Below are positions 14,723 to 23,041 of a stretch of 32,776 nt of DNA, in pieces. Both the position numbers and the translations under genes were made by a program. The notes beneath the pieces were generated by a model, which made no database searches, had not been told where the DNA came from, and saw only the letters and a list, made by a program, of their open reading frames with translations. Numbering within the stretch: position 1 is the first letter of the stretch; the number at the start of each line of letters is the position of its first letter. Origin of the DNA: Alphaproteobacteria bacterium (GTDB taxonomy: Bacteria > Pseudomonadota > Alphaproteobacteria > Geminicoccales > Geminicoccaceae); the NCBI GenBank assembly GCA_027045875.1, contig JALUAG010000105.1:1-32776 (forward strand). Reading direction: 5' to 3'.

Positions 14723-15988
14723 TTATTTTCTAAATATACGGTCATTTTTACTTAAATACAGCACAACAGCATCCATATTTTCTTTCGAGACACCAACAAG
14801 TTCTACCAGATCTCGAAGTTTCCCATACGTAATTTCTTCTCGTCGAAAAGCTTCGAAAGCCAATGCGAGAAAGCGGCTGCGGAATTCCGTTCGCGCCTTT
14901 TCCGGTTCGGGCTCCTCGAAGCCGAGAAGCGTCTGGATATCCCGTCCAATGCCCGAAACCTCCTGGGCGCGGAGCTGCTCGAATTCCGTTACCCTCACCA
15001 GTCGCAGGGACTTGAGCCGAAACAAAGCGGCGAGCCGGCTCACGCCAAAATGGTGAGCCAGAAGCACCACATCGTGCATTCGGACTGAGCGGCTACCGGG
15101 ACGCGGTCGGACCTCCACGCGCTGCAAGCCCTCTTCGTCATACAGTTCGACCTCCATCCGACCACCCCGCGCCTTTCCCAGTCGATGCAAGAACATCCGG
15201 ACGCCTTCCTCGGGCATCAGAAAGGCGGCGGCGAAGGCGTTGGCTCGGACTTCGACGAGTTCGTCACGTGCCGCGGCACGGCTGACCGTACCACCGAGGT
15301 GGCGATCGACGAGCGCGTGACAGTATTCGTGGGCGTAAGAGAACCGTCGGCGCCAACGACTATGTTGTGGCTCGCGATTGTTCACGGCGATGAAGATGCC
15401 GATGCCTCGGTCCACGAGCGTCAGCCCTGAAATATCATCCGGGAGTGCGAGCTGAGCCGTTCGGATTCCGAGGTTTTCGAGCAGCGTCGCGAGACTCGGA
15501 ATGGGTGCACTGCCGAGTTCTAGGCGTCGACGTTCTTTGATCGCCATTTCTTCGCCTTGACGCACCGCCTCGCCCTTCGTGCGCGGCCGCCCGTACGCGT
15601 AGGACGGAAGCCCTTCGAAATCGCGCTCGAGACCGAGCAGCTCTTCGAGATTTGTGAGCTCCTGCGCGACAACCGTTGTTTTTCGCAAGGCTTCCGCGGC
15701 CGAATCCTCGCTCAGGAGATCGGAATGCCTGCGAAAAAGCGCAGTCAGGGCATCCCGCTCCGAGAAATCGGGCGCGAGAAAGTCCCGAATCTCGCGCCCA
15801 TAAAGGTGGGCCAAGCGGTCAAGTTCGAGACTAGATACCTTGCGCTGCCCGCCCTCCATCTGTGCAACTGCGGGACGCGAGATTCCGAGACGGCGCGCCA
15901 CTTCCTCCTGCTTTAGTCCGCATGCCTCGCGCGCAAGGCGTAGGCGCCGCGCGAGCTCCTCCATCGTGATCGTCACGGTGCCCCCCAC
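14723..15988 (-). CDS. XRE helix-turn-helix protein fused to ImmA/IrrE-type metallopeptidase domain
   Basis: A 421-residue regulator-protease. Residues 10-70 form an XRE DNA-binding domain ('LKQEEVARRLGISRPAVAQME'). The ImmA/IrrE zinc-protease motif is His220-Glu-Tyr-Cys-His224, with the third-ligand region 'RANAFAAAFLMPEE'. Related proteins sense damage or infection and cleave repressors, or act as antitoxins to a downstream toxin. The PIN gene follows at 23 nt. A GTG at 15988 is taken as start, 12 nt after the SNase-like gene; a GTG at 15976 with GGGGGG upstream and an ATG at 15964 are alternatives. The gene is clearly in the same operon as its neighbours. Confidence 0.88.
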   Translation of the reverse strand: MGGTVTITMEELARRLRLAREACGLKQEEVARRLGISRPAVAQMEGGQRKVSSLELDRLAHLYGREIRDFLAPDFSERDALTALFRRHSDLLSEDSAAEALRKTTVVAQELTNLEELLGLERDFEGLPSYAYGRPRTKGEAVRQGEEMAIKERRRLELGSAPIPSLATLLENLGIRTAQLALPDDISGLTLVDRGIGIFIAVNNREPQHSRWRRRFSYAHEYCHALVDRHLGGTVSRAAARDELVEVRANAFAAAFLMPEEGVRMFLHRLGKARGGRMEVELYDEEGLQRVEVRPRPGSRSVRMHDVVLLAHHFGVSRLAALFRLKSLRLVRVTEFEQLRAQEVSGIGRDIQTLLGFEEPEPEKARTEFRSRFLALAFEAFRREEITYGKLRDLVELVGVSKENMDAVVLYLSKNDRIFRK

Positions 15989-16000
15989 GGGCCGAAGCCC

Positions 16001-16270
16001 TCATTTTTTATATTGTTTCATCATCTTGTTGACCGATTCGCGTCCCACCCGGACATCGGCGACCGAGCGACCGTGTTTGTCGCGAGCCTTGGTATCAATC
16101 ACGACTTCCTGACCCAGGATCGCGCGTTCGAGTGCTCGCTTTGCCTCGCCGTATCCCGGTTCACGCTTTTCGGGCGTATCCACACCCGCCAGACGCACGG
16201 GATGCTTGCGACTGGCGGTCTCGAAAGTATCGCCGTCGATCACTCGTGTAACGCGTTCCTTACGGGGCAT
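16001..16270 (-). CDS. Short SNase-like (thermonuclease family) protein
   Basis: The 89-residue protein has the staphylococcal-nuclease active site: Asp12/Asp14 ('VIDGDTF'), Arg26 and Asp31 ('VRLAGVDTPE'), Glu34, and Arg68 ('DKHGR'). It has no signal peptide, so it would act in the cytoplasm. The usual C-terminal helices after 'ESVNKMM' are missing; it ends in a Lys-rich tail, so it may be truncated or a minimal form. GGAG lies 8 nt before the ATG. It is the first gene of the accessory operon, just behind a strong promoter. Confidence 0.82.
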   Translation of the reverse strand: MPRKERVTRVIDGDTFETASRKHPVRLAGVDTPEKREPGYGEAKRALERAILGQEVVIDTKARDKHGRSVADVRVGRESVNKMMKQYKK

Positions 16271-16304
16271 GCTCGAAGCTCCGCGTGGCTGTCAACCGAA
16301 CCAA

Positions 16305-16333
16305 ATGTTATTTTTTCGAACGTCATATGTCAA
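16305..16333 (-). promoter_or_regulatory. Strong promoter of the accessory nuclease block
   Basis: On the - strand TTGACA (16333-16328, a perfect -35) and TAACAT (16310-16305, -10) are 17 nt apart in an AT-rich patch. Transcription would start near 16298, about 28 nt before the SNase-like start codon. Confidence 0.7.
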
Positions 16334-16395
16334 GTTCCGGCACGGCGCTGCACCTCATCCCGAATGGAAAGCACAACCCACCGGCGGGCGACGTC

Positions 16396-16407
16396 TGTCC
16401 AGCCTCC
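16396..16407 (-). promoter_or_regulatory. Orphan ribosome site after the potB-like stop codon
   Basis: GAGGAGG follows directly on the PotB-like TGA, but no start codon of a gene lies at the right distance; the sequence continues into the accessory block. The PotC-like gene 3.1 kb away has a start codon without a ribosome site. This looks like the original potC site left behind. Confidence 0.55.
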
Positions 16408-17310
16408 TCATCCTCGCGCCTCGCCGAGCCTGCGCTGCTGGCGGGCGAACAGGAGCAGCGCCAGCAGGACGATGGTGAGCAGGATGATGGCGGCGGCCGA
16501 GCCGAAGGGCCAGTTGCGCGAGCTCTGGAACTGCAGGGCGATCAGGTTGCCGATCATGAGGTTGCGCCCGCCGCCCAGGAGATCGGGGGCGATGAAGGCG
16601 CCGATGCTGGGGATGAAGACGAGGAGACAGCCGGCGACGATGCCCGGCCGCACCACCGGCAGGATCACCTTGCGGAGGATCGTCCAGCGATCGGCATAGA
16701 GATCGTAGGCGGCATCCACCAGACGGAAGTCGAAGCGCTCGATGGCCGCGTAGAGGGGCAGCACCATGAATGGCAGGTAGCTGTAGAAGAGGCCGAGGCC
16801 GATGGCGAAATCGGTGTAGGCGATGCGGAGCGGCCGATCGACCACGCCGAGCGCCAGCAGTGCGGCGTTGATCGGCCCCTCGTCGCGGATCAGGAACAGC
16901 ATCGAGACGGTGCGGATCAGGAGATTGACCCAGTAGGGCACGGTCACCAGCAGGAGCCAGGCCTGGCGCCGCGCCGGCGGCCGGGTGGCGATGAAATAGG
17001 CGGTGGGCAGGCCGACGACGAGGCAGCTCACCGTGGCCACCGCCGCCTGCAGGAAGGAGCGGGCGTAGATCTGGAGGTATGCGGGGTTGAAGGTCAGGCT
17101 GTCGTCGAAGAGATCCCGCTCGAACAGGAACTGCAGGTAGGCGTCGGTGGAGAACCGCCAGACCACGCCGCCGTAGGTGCCGGGGGTGAGGAAGGAGTAG
17201 ACGAGGACGAAGCCGAGCGGCACCACCAGGAAGAGGAGGATGGTGAGGAGGGCCGGCAGCAGCAGGAGCCGCTGCAGCCCCGGCGGCAGGAGGGTCCCGC
17301 CCGTGCTCAT
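16408..17310 (-). CDS. Polyamine-type ABC transporter permease (PotB-like)
   Basis: A 300-residue permease with about six membrane helices. The coupling signature '[26 protein letters not shown]' is near residues 205-230, and 'YWVNLLIRT' is a PotB-family block. The ATG overlaps the ATPase stop codon (ATGA), so translation is coupled. The partner permease gene, normally next, has been pushed away by the accessory block. Confidence 0.9.
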   Translation of the reverse strand: MSTGGTLLPPGLQRLLLLPALLTILLFLVVPLGFVLVYSFLTPGTYGGVVWRFSTDAYLQFLFERDLFDDSLTFNPAYLQIYARSFLQAAVATVSCLVVGLPTAYFIATRPPARRQAWLLLVTVPYWVNLLIRTVSMLFLIRDEGPINAALLALGVVDRPLRIAYTDFAIGLGLFYSYLPFMVLPLYAAIERFDFRLVDAAYDLYADRWTILRKVILPVVRPGIVAGCLLVFIPSIGAFIAPDLLGGGRNLMIGNLIALQFQSSRNWPFGSAAAIILLTIVLLALLLFARQQRRLGEARG

Positions 17311-18413
17311 CCCTCCTCCGGCAGCAGCCGCGCGGCCGCCGGATCGAAGGCGATCCCGACGGGCGCCCCGGGGCCGGCCGGCGGCACCCCGTCGCCGGCG
17401 TTGCGCAGCCGCACCTCGACCACCGGTCCCCCCTCGAGGCGCACCCGGCAGTCGGTATCCGATCCCACGTAGACCAGCCGCTCGATCCGGCCGCAAAGGG
17501 CCGCCCCCGCCTCCCCGGGCGCCGTCAGCCGCAGCCGTTCGGGGCGGATGGCCAGGATGGCGCGGGTGCCGGCGGCGAGCTCCCGGGACGCCGGGGCCAC
17601 GAGCCGGGCGCCGAAGCCGGTGCGGCAGAGGGCGGTTCCGCCCTCGATGCGCTCGATGGTCACGGGAAGGAAATTCCCCTGGCCGATGAACTCGGCGACG
17701 AAGCGGTTCCTCGGCCGGTCGTAGATCTCCTGCGGACTGCCCACCTGCTGGACCCGACCCTCGGACATGACGGCGATGCGGTCGCTCATGGTGAGCGCCT
17801 CCTCCTGGTCGTGGGTGACGAAGAGGAAGGTGATGCCGTTCTCCTCCTGGAGCTGCTTGAGCTCCACCCGCATCTCCCGGCGCAGCTTGAGATCGAGGGC
17901 CGAGAGGGGTTCGTCGAGCAAGAGCACCCGGGGATGGGGCGCGAGCGCCCGCGCGAGCGCCACCCGCTGCTGCTGCCCGCCCGAGAGCTGCGCCGGACGC
18001 CGTCCCGCGAGGGGGCCCAGCTTGACGAGCTCGAGCATGCGCCGCACCGTGGCCTCGATCTCCGCCCGCGGCCGGCCCAGCCGTTCGAGACCGAAGGCCA
18101 CGTTCTCCGCCACCGTCATGTGGGGGAAGAGGGCGTAGTGCTGGAACACGGTGTTGACCGGACGGCGGTTCGGCGGCAGCCCGCCGATGTCCTCGCCGAA
18201 CAGCAGGATGCGTCCGGCATCCGCCTGCTCGAAGCCGGCAATCAGGCGCAGAAGCGTGGTCTTGCCGCAGCCCGAGGGACCGAGGAGGGTGAAGAAGGCG
18301 TTGTCGGCGATCTCGAGCGTCACGCCCGCCAGCGCCTCGACCGCCTGGTCGCCGTCGCCGAAACGCTTGCGGACCCCTTCGATGCCGATGGCGCACCGCC
18401 GCCGGGGCTGCAC
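17307..18413 (-). CDS. Polyamine-type ABC transporter ATPase (PotA-like)
   Basis: The 368-residue ATPase has Walker A 'GPSGCGKT' (45-52), signature 'LSGGQQQR' (143-150) and Walker B 'VLLLDEP' (163-169). A C-terminal regulatory TOBE-type region (about 250-365, '[10 protein letters not shown]') is the PotA/MalK arrangement. It is the first gene of the importer operon. The start is GTG, preceded by GGGGAGGAGGG. The other start of the gap (18644) is a chemoreceptor read in the opposite direction. Confidence 0.92.
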   Translation of the reverse strand: MQPRRRCAIGIEGVRKRFGDGDQAVEALAGVTLEIADNAFFTLLGPSGCGKTTLLRLIAGFEQADAGRILLFGEDIGGLPPNRRPVNTVFQHYALFPHMTVAENVAFGLERLGRPRAEIEATVRRMLELVKLGPLAGRRPAQLSGGQQQRVALARALAPHPRVLLLDEPLSALDLKLRREMRVELKQLQEENGITFLFVTHDQEEALTMSDRIAVMSEGRVQQVGSPQEIYDRPRNRFVAEFIGQGNFLPVTIERIEGGTALCRTGFGARLVAPASRELAAGTRAILAIRPERLRLTAPGEAGAALCGRIERLVYVGSDTDCRVRLEGGPVVEVRLRNAGDGVPPAGPGAPVGIAFDPAAARLLPEEG

Positions 18414-18643
18414 CGCTCCCTCCTCCCCGTTCCCCCGGCAGTCAAGCAGATCGCGTCCGCCGCCTCAACCGCGCCCGGTAGTCCCCGCATGCTGCGGCCG
18501 CCGAAGGCCCTCGCGCGCGTTTTTTTCGTATGGCGGTGAATAAACGACGGCCATCGCCGTATCCGGGCGAATATTTTAGGCTTTTCTTAAGTTCCGACCT
18601 CTACCGCTGGCGCCGACCGCAACATCCGGCGGAGAGTACGCGC
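18414..18643. other. Divergent control region of importer and chemoreceptor
   Basis: About 230 nt between divergent genes. The section 18520-18600 is AT-rich and would suit both promoters, but no pair of boxes stands out enough to call. GGAGAG (18630-18635) is the chemoreceptor ribosome site. Confidence 0.45.
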
Positions 18644-20704
18644 ATGTCCCTGTTCAACATCCGGGGCCGCCTCGTCCTCGGTTTCGCGATCCTGGGCCTG
18701 GGCCTCCTGGCCATCGGTCTCGTCACCCGCCAGCAGCTCACCCGCCTGTCCGCCGTTGCCGAACGGACCGCGTCGCTGCGCGTGCCCACCGCCGATGCGA
18801 GCCGCGCCCTGGCCACCGACATCAACGCCTCCCTCGCCGCGCTGCGGGGCTGGCTGCTGACCGGGGATCCCCTCTTCAGGAGCCGGCGGGCGGCGGCCTG
18901 GCAGAACATCGAGCGGCAGCTCGCGACCCTGGAGCGTCTCGCGGAGGCGTGGGAGAACCCGGCCGATCGCGAGGCGTTCGCCGCCCTCGTCCCGGTCGTC
19001 GCCGAGTTCCGTGAGGCCCAGGCGCGGGTGGAGGCGATCGCCCACACGGCCGAAGCGGAGCCGGCGCGCGAACTGTTCGACGGGGAGGCGGCACCCCATG
19101 CGGCGGCCATCACGGAGGCGATCACCCGCATGATCGACCTCGAGAAGACCCTGCCCGCCACCGTCGAGCGCAAGGAGCTGCTCGGCACGATGGCGGACGT
19201 GCGGGGCAGCTTCGGGCTCGCCCTCGCCGACATCCGGGCCTTTCTCCTCACCGGCGATGCCGCCTACCGGGCGGGCTTCGAGGCCAACTGGCGGAAGAAC
19301 GAGGCCCGTTTCGCCGAGCTCTCCCGCAGCGTCCACCTGCTCACTCCCGAACAGCGCGAGTCCTACGTCCGGCTGGCGGAGGCGCGCGAGGCCTTCGCCC
19401 CGCTGCCCGGCCGCATGTTCGAGATCCGCGCCTCCGAGCGCTGGAACATGGCCGGCTTCCTGCTGCGCAGCCAGGCGATGCCGGCCGCCGACCGGATCCT
19501 CGATCTCCTGCTCGGCGACGAGGGCGGGGACGGCGTGCGGGAAGGGGACGGCGGTCTCGTCGGCAGCCAGCGGCAGGAGCTGGTCGCGGAAGCCGACGAC
19601 GCGGTCGCCCGCGCCAACGCGACCCTCGCCGCTCTCGACGTCATGCTCGTCCTCGCGGTGATCGTCACGGTGGCCATCGCGGTGCTGCTCGCCCGTTCCA
19701 TCGTCGGCCCCATCACGCGGATGACGGCCGCCATGCGGAGTCTCGCCGAAGGGGATCTCGCGGTGGAGGTGCCGGGTCTCGGCCGTCGCGACGAGATCGG
19801 CGCCATGGCCAAGGCGCTCGAGGTGTTCAAGCGCAACGCCGGCGACCTCCAGCGCAAGGTGCGCTTGGGGGACCTTGCGGTGGCCTTCGGCAACCGGGTC
19901 GGCGAGGTGGTGGCGACGGTGGCCCGCTACGCCGAGGAGATGCGGCGCGCGGCCGAACAGATGACCGGCAGCGCCGCCGACTCCAGTGCCCGCAGCCGCA
20001 GCGTGGCCGAGGCCTCGAAGGAGGCGGCGGGCAACGTCCAGACGGTGGCCGCCACCGCCGAGGAGCTGGCCGCGGCGGTGGCCGAGATCGGCCAGCAGAT
20101 GGCGAACTCGGCCGAGATCGCGAAGCGCACCGCCGAGGAGGCGGAGACCACCAACGAGCGCATCGCCGGGCTCGCCGAGGCGGCGGAGGAGATCGGCCGG
20201 GTAGTGGAGCTCATCAACGACATCGCCGAACAGACCAATCTCCTCGCCCTCAACGCCACCATCGAGGCGGCGCGGGCGGGGGAGGCCGGCAAGGGCTTCT
20301 CGGTGGTGGCCGGCGAGGTGAAGAGCCTCGCCAACCAGACCGCCAAGGCGACCCAGGACATCGCCGCCCGCATCGGCGGCATGCAGGAAGCGTCGCGCAC
20401 GAGCGTCAGCGCGATCGTCACCATCAGGGAAAGCATCCTCGAAGTGAACGAGATCACCGCCGCCATCGCCGCCGCGGTGGAGGAGCAGCGGGCCGCCACC
20501 GAGGAGATCGCCCGCAGTGCCGATCAGGCGGCTTCCGGCACCCGCACGGTGGACGGCCACATCGGCCAGATCGGCGACGCCACCCGGGAGACCGGCGAAG
20601 GGGCCGAGCAGCTGCTGGCCATCGCCCGCCAGCTCGCCGAACAGTCGGACGCCCTCCATCGCGAGATGCAGGGCTTTCTCGAGGAGGCCCGGGCGGCCGC
20701 CTGA
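18644..20704 (+). CDS. Methyl-accepting chemotaxis protein (transmembrane chemoreceptor)
   Basis: A 686-residue receptor. Membrane helix 1 is at about 9-28, a large helical periplasmic sensor spans about 30-330, membrane helix 2 is at about 331-353, and HAMP ('[21 protein letters not shown]') follows. The cytoplasmic signalling hairpin runs to the end, with its tip '[21 protein letters not shown]' near 527-547. It would report a ligand to CheA/CheW, which are not in this window. The ATG at 18644 has GGAGAG at 8 nt; the longer frame from 18530 has no support. Being divergent from the importer, it may sense the same or a related compound, but that is inference. Confidence 0.92.
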   Translation: MSLFNIRGRLVLGFAILGLGLLAIGLVTRQQLTRLSAVAERTASLRVPTADASRALATDINASLAALRGWLLTGDPLFRSRRAAAWQNIERQLATLERLAEAWENPADREAFAALVPVVAEFREAQARVEAIAHTAEAEPARELFDGEAAPHAAAITEAITRMIDLEKTLPATVERKELLGTMADVRGSFGLALADIRAFLLTGDAAYRAGFEANWRKNEARFAELSRSVHLLTPEQRESYVRLAEAREAFAPLPGRMFEIRASERWNMAGFLLRSQAMPAADRILDLLLGDEGGDGVREGDGGLVGSQRQELVAEADDAVARANATLAALDVMLVLAVIVTVAIAVLLARSIVGPITRMTAAMRSLAEGDLAVEVPGLGRRDEIGAMAKALEVFKRNAGDLQRKVRLGDLAVAFGNRVGEVVATVARYAEEMRRAAEQMTGSAADSSARSRSVAEASKEAAGNVQTVAATAEELAAAVAEIGQQMANSAEIAKRTAEEAETTNERIAGLAEAAEEIGRVVELINDIAEQTNLLALNATIEAARAGEAGKGFSVVAGEVKSLANQTAKATQDIAARIGGMQEASRTSVSAIVTIRESILEVNEITAAIAAAVEEQRAATEEIARSADQAASGTRTVDGHIGQIGDATRETGEGAEQLLAIARQLAEQSDALHREMQGFLEEARAAA

Positions 20705-20712
20705 CGGCCGCC
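20692..20712 (+). terminator. GC hairpin at the end of the chemoreceptor gene
   Basis: GGCGGCC and GGCCGCC pair around a 7-nt loop that contains the stop codon. There is no T run. It sits in the 20-nt gap between two convergent genes and may stop or slow transcription both ways. Confidence 0.35.
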
Positions 20713-20724
20713 GGTCGGGAGCCG

Positions 20725-21393
20725 CTAGAGACTGGTCAGACGGCGGGTGGTCGCGGCGGTGGCGTGCGGCCCCGCCGCCTCCGCCTGCTGCCACAGGCCG
20801 AGGACCTGGACGCGGCTCCCCGCCACGCTGCGGCGACGGTAGACCTCCGGCGGCACCGGCTGCACCTCGACCCGGATGCGCAGATGGCCACCCTCGATGA
20901 TGACCGGAATCCAGAGCTCGCGAAGGTACAGCCGTCGCCCCCCGGCTCCGACGGTCTCGCCGACGCATTCGACGAGGGCCAGCTCCCCCTGGCCGAGACC
21001 GGCTCGATAGGCCGCCTCCAGGGCCTCGTGCGCCACCCCGCCCAGCGGATGCGGCCCCTCGAGACTGCGGGCCTCGAGCTCCCCCGGGTCGCAGCCGAAG
21101 AGCTCGGCGAAACGGGCCGACACCGCCCGGATCCGCAGTTCCTGGTCGAGCAGCGCCTGGGCGCAGAGGGAGCGGGCGACCACCTCCCGCGCCAGCCGGC
21201 TGCGCAGGCCGGCGTGGCTGTCCACCAGTCGCTGGATGCGGCGGCGGGTGCGCATGTCCGGGACCTGACGACCGCTCTCCCAGCGGGACAGGGTCGGCTG
21301 ACTGACCTTCAGCAGCTCGGCTGCCTCCTTCTGGGTGAGTTCCTGATCGAGACGGAAGGATTTGATGAAGGATGCCCAGCTCACCATCGTCAT
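20725..21393 (-). CDS. XRE-family regulator with PAS-like sensor domain
   Basis: A 222-residue protein. The N-terminal HTH is clear ('LTQKEAAELLKVSQPTLSRWESGRQVPD', about 18-46). Residues about 80-185 look like a PAS fold ('ALLDQELRIRAVSARFAELFGCDPGELEARSLEG'), followed by a short tail. It would bind DNA in response to a small ligand or redox signal. It is convergent with the chemoreceptor. The ATG at 21393 has GGAG at a long 13-nt spacing; an ATG at 21387 is possible. Confidence 0.82.
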   Translation of the reverse strand: MTMVSWASFIKSFRLDQELTQKEAAELLKVSQPTLSRWESGRQVPDMRTRRRIQRLVDSHAGLRSRLAREVVARSLCAQALLDQELRIRAVSARFAELFGCDPGELEARSLEGPHPLGGVAHEALEAAYRAGLGQGELALVECVGETVGAGGRRLYLRELWIPVIIEGGHLRIRVEVQPVPPEVYRRRSVAGSRVQVLGLWQQAEAAGPHATAATTRRLTSL

Positions 21394-21740
21394 AAAGTCG
21401 CACTTGCTCCGTGCAAGCGGGCGCAGAGAGAGAGGGCACAGGTGGTGCTTGGCGCACTTCTTCGCCGTTGGACCATCTCGACTGGCCGCAGTTCTACCGC
21501 GAAGGCGCGCCTACGAGGGCGACCACGCCCGGGTGGGTCACGAGGCCCGGTCTCCTCGCGGATGGCGCCGATCGTATCGGCATGTAGTACAGCGCCTCTC
21601 CCACGACAAATCCCGCGATCGCTTCCGCAAGGCCCCCTCCCTGCAGGGCCACGCTCCACGACCCGGACCGTCGGCGGTGCTCCTCTGCCGTCCTCGGCGC
21701 GCCCATATGCCACATAGGATCAGACAAACGCCGGACGTTC

Positions 21741-21757
21741 AACAGTGGCGAACTGTT
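21741..21757. promoter_or_regulatory. Inverted repeat, operator candidate
   Basis: AACAGT and ACTGTT flank a 5-nt spacer. The site lies 15 nt from the larger inverted repeat at 21772-21789, so the two may form one regulatory element. Confidence 0.3.
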
Positions 21758-21771
21758 CCAGCGAATGCCCC

Positions 21772-21789
21772 ATGCGTATACATACGCAT
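21772..21789. promoter_or_regulatory. Perfect 8-bp inverted repeat, operator candidate
   Basis: ATGCGTAT-AC-ATACGCAT is fully symmetric with a 2-nt centre. The neighbouring XRE/PAS protein is a possible binder. A small hairpin in RNA is the alternative. Confidence 0.4.
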
Positions 21790-21838
21790 ATCGCCATTTG
21801 AATAGACAATAGACCGCCCCCATCGACACGCGACGGCC

Positions 21839-22891
21839 TCAGATTTCGGCGGCGATCGCCCGCCCCAGTTCCTCCGTCCGGGCGCTGCCGCCCATGTCCG
21901 GAGTGCGCAGCCGACCGTTCGCGAGGACCCGCGCGATGGCCGCCTCCACCGCCGCCGCCTCCCGCTCCCCCAGATGGTCGAGCATCATCGCTCCCGACCA
22001 GATCTGACCCACGGGGTTGGCGATCCCCCGGCCGGCGATGTCGGGTGCCGAGCCGTGCACGGGTTCGAACATGGAGGGGTGGCGCCGTTCGGGATCGAGG
22101 TTGGCGGAGGGCGCGATGCCGATGGTGCCGGTCACCGCCGGACCGAGATCGGAGAGGATGTCGCCGAACAGGTTCGACGCCACCACCACGTCGAAACGCT
22201 CCGGGCAGCGGACGAAATGGGCGGCCAGAATGTCGATGTGGTACTGCTCGGTGGCGACATCGGGATAGCGCTCGGCCATCGCCCGGAACCGTTCGTCCCA
22301 GAACGGCATGGTGTGGATGATGCCGTTCGATTTGGTGGCCGAGGTCAGACGGCGCCGGCGCCGGTGGGCCAGTTCGAAGGCATAGCGCAGGATGCGGTCG
22401 ACGCCGTGGCGGGTGAACACGCTCTCCTGGACCACCGTCTCCCGCTCGGTGCCGGCATAGAGGCGGCCGCCGATCTCCGAATACTCCCCCTCGCAGTTCT
22501 CGCGTACGATCATCATGTCGATCTCGCCGGGTCGCCTGCCGGCGAGCGGCGTCGGCACGCCTTCGAGCAGGCGCACCGGCCGCAGGTTCACGTACTGGTC
22601 GAAGTGCCGGCGGATGGGAATGAGCAGCCCCCACAGCGAGACATGGTCGGGCACCGTGGGCCAGCCCACGGCACCGAGGAAGATCGCATCGTGGCGGGCG
22701 ATGCGTGCGAACCCGTCCTCGGGCAGGAAGCGACCAGTCCGCAGATAGCGCGCGCAGCCCCAGTCCAGCTCGTCCCACCGCCAGCCGAAGCCGAAGCGCC
22801 GGCCGGTCGCCTCCAGCACCCGCAACCCTTCGGGTACCACCTCCCTGCCGATCCCGTCACCGGGAACGACGGCGATCCTGTAGGTCTTCAT
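21839..22891 (-). CDS. Tartrate/D-malate dehydrogenase-type beta-decarboxylating dehydrogenase
   Basis: A 350-residue member of the isocitrate/isopropylmalate dehydrogenase superfamily. 'GDGIGREVVPEGLRVL' near the N-terminus, 'VRENCEGEYSEIGG' and 'NLFGDILSDLGPAVTGTIGIAPSAN' are family blocks; the 'FEPVHGSAPDIAGRGIANP' stretch binds the cofactor. The 'CEGEYSEIGG' form and 'WGLLIPIRR' favour the tartrate/D-malate branch (TtuC/DmlA), which oxidises tartrate or D-malate with NAD+. Its length is normal and it stands alone, divergent from the soluble chemoreceptor. The exact substrate is not certain. Confidence 0.85.
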   Translation of the reverse strand: MKTYRIAVVPGDGIGREVVPEGLRVLEATGRRFGFGWRWDELDWGCARYLRTGRFLPEDGFARIARHDAIFLGAVGWPTVPDHVSLWGLLIPIRRHFDQYVNLRPVRLLEGVPTPLAGRRPGEIDMMIVRENCEGEYSEIGGRLYAGTERETVVQESVFTRHGVDRILRYAFELAHRRRRRLTSATKSNGIIHTMPFWDERFRAMAERYPDVATEQYHIDILAAHFVRCPERFDVVVASNLFGDILSDLGPAVTGTIGIAPSANLDPERRHPSMFEPVHGSAPDIAGRGIANPVGQIWSGAMMLDHLGEREAAAVEAAIARVLANGRLRTPDMGGSARTEELGRAIAAEI

Positions 22892-23041
22892 CGCGCCCCC
22901 CCGCGCCGCCGCGGTGTCGCTCCCCGCGGCGTCCGTGCTCCTCCTTTTACGCAAAATTAACGAGGCCGTGCCACAACGACGACACCGGCCCCCGGCCCGG
23001 CATCGGCGACATCCTCGGAACAGGCGATCGGAGCATTCCCC

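Larger units (their letters stand above)
13268..16407 (-). other. Accessory block splitting the transporter operon (SNase, XRE/ImmA, PIN, NYN)
   Basis: Four same-strand genes lie between the two permease genes, which normally adjoin in PotABCD-type operons. The block is less GC-rich at its right edge and around the PIN gene and has its own promoter (16305-16333). No integrase, transposase or flanking repeat was found. The left boundary is close to the PotC start and the right one just after the PotB stop. Confidence 0.75.
21394..21838. other. Long intergenic region with two inverted repeats
   Basis: About 445 nt with overlapping frames on both strands but none with recognisable similarity, ribosome site or normal codon pattern. 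The right half (21710-21830) is AT-richer. It holds AACAGT/ACTGTT (21741-21757) and a perfect 8-bp inverted repeat ATGCGTAT-AC-ATACGCAT (21772-21789). It may include the promoter of the XRE/PAS gene, the 3' end of the dehydrogenase transcript, or the residue of a lost gene. Confidence 0.5.

Noticed and set aside
18587-21457. Very long - strand open frame (956 codons) over the chemoreceptor
   Set aside because: Antisense shadow caused by high GC; the + strand protein has every chemoreceptor domain.
21494-21829. Possible 111-residue - strand protein in the gap
   Set aside because: No recognisable domain, no ribosome site, and it spans the inverted repeats.
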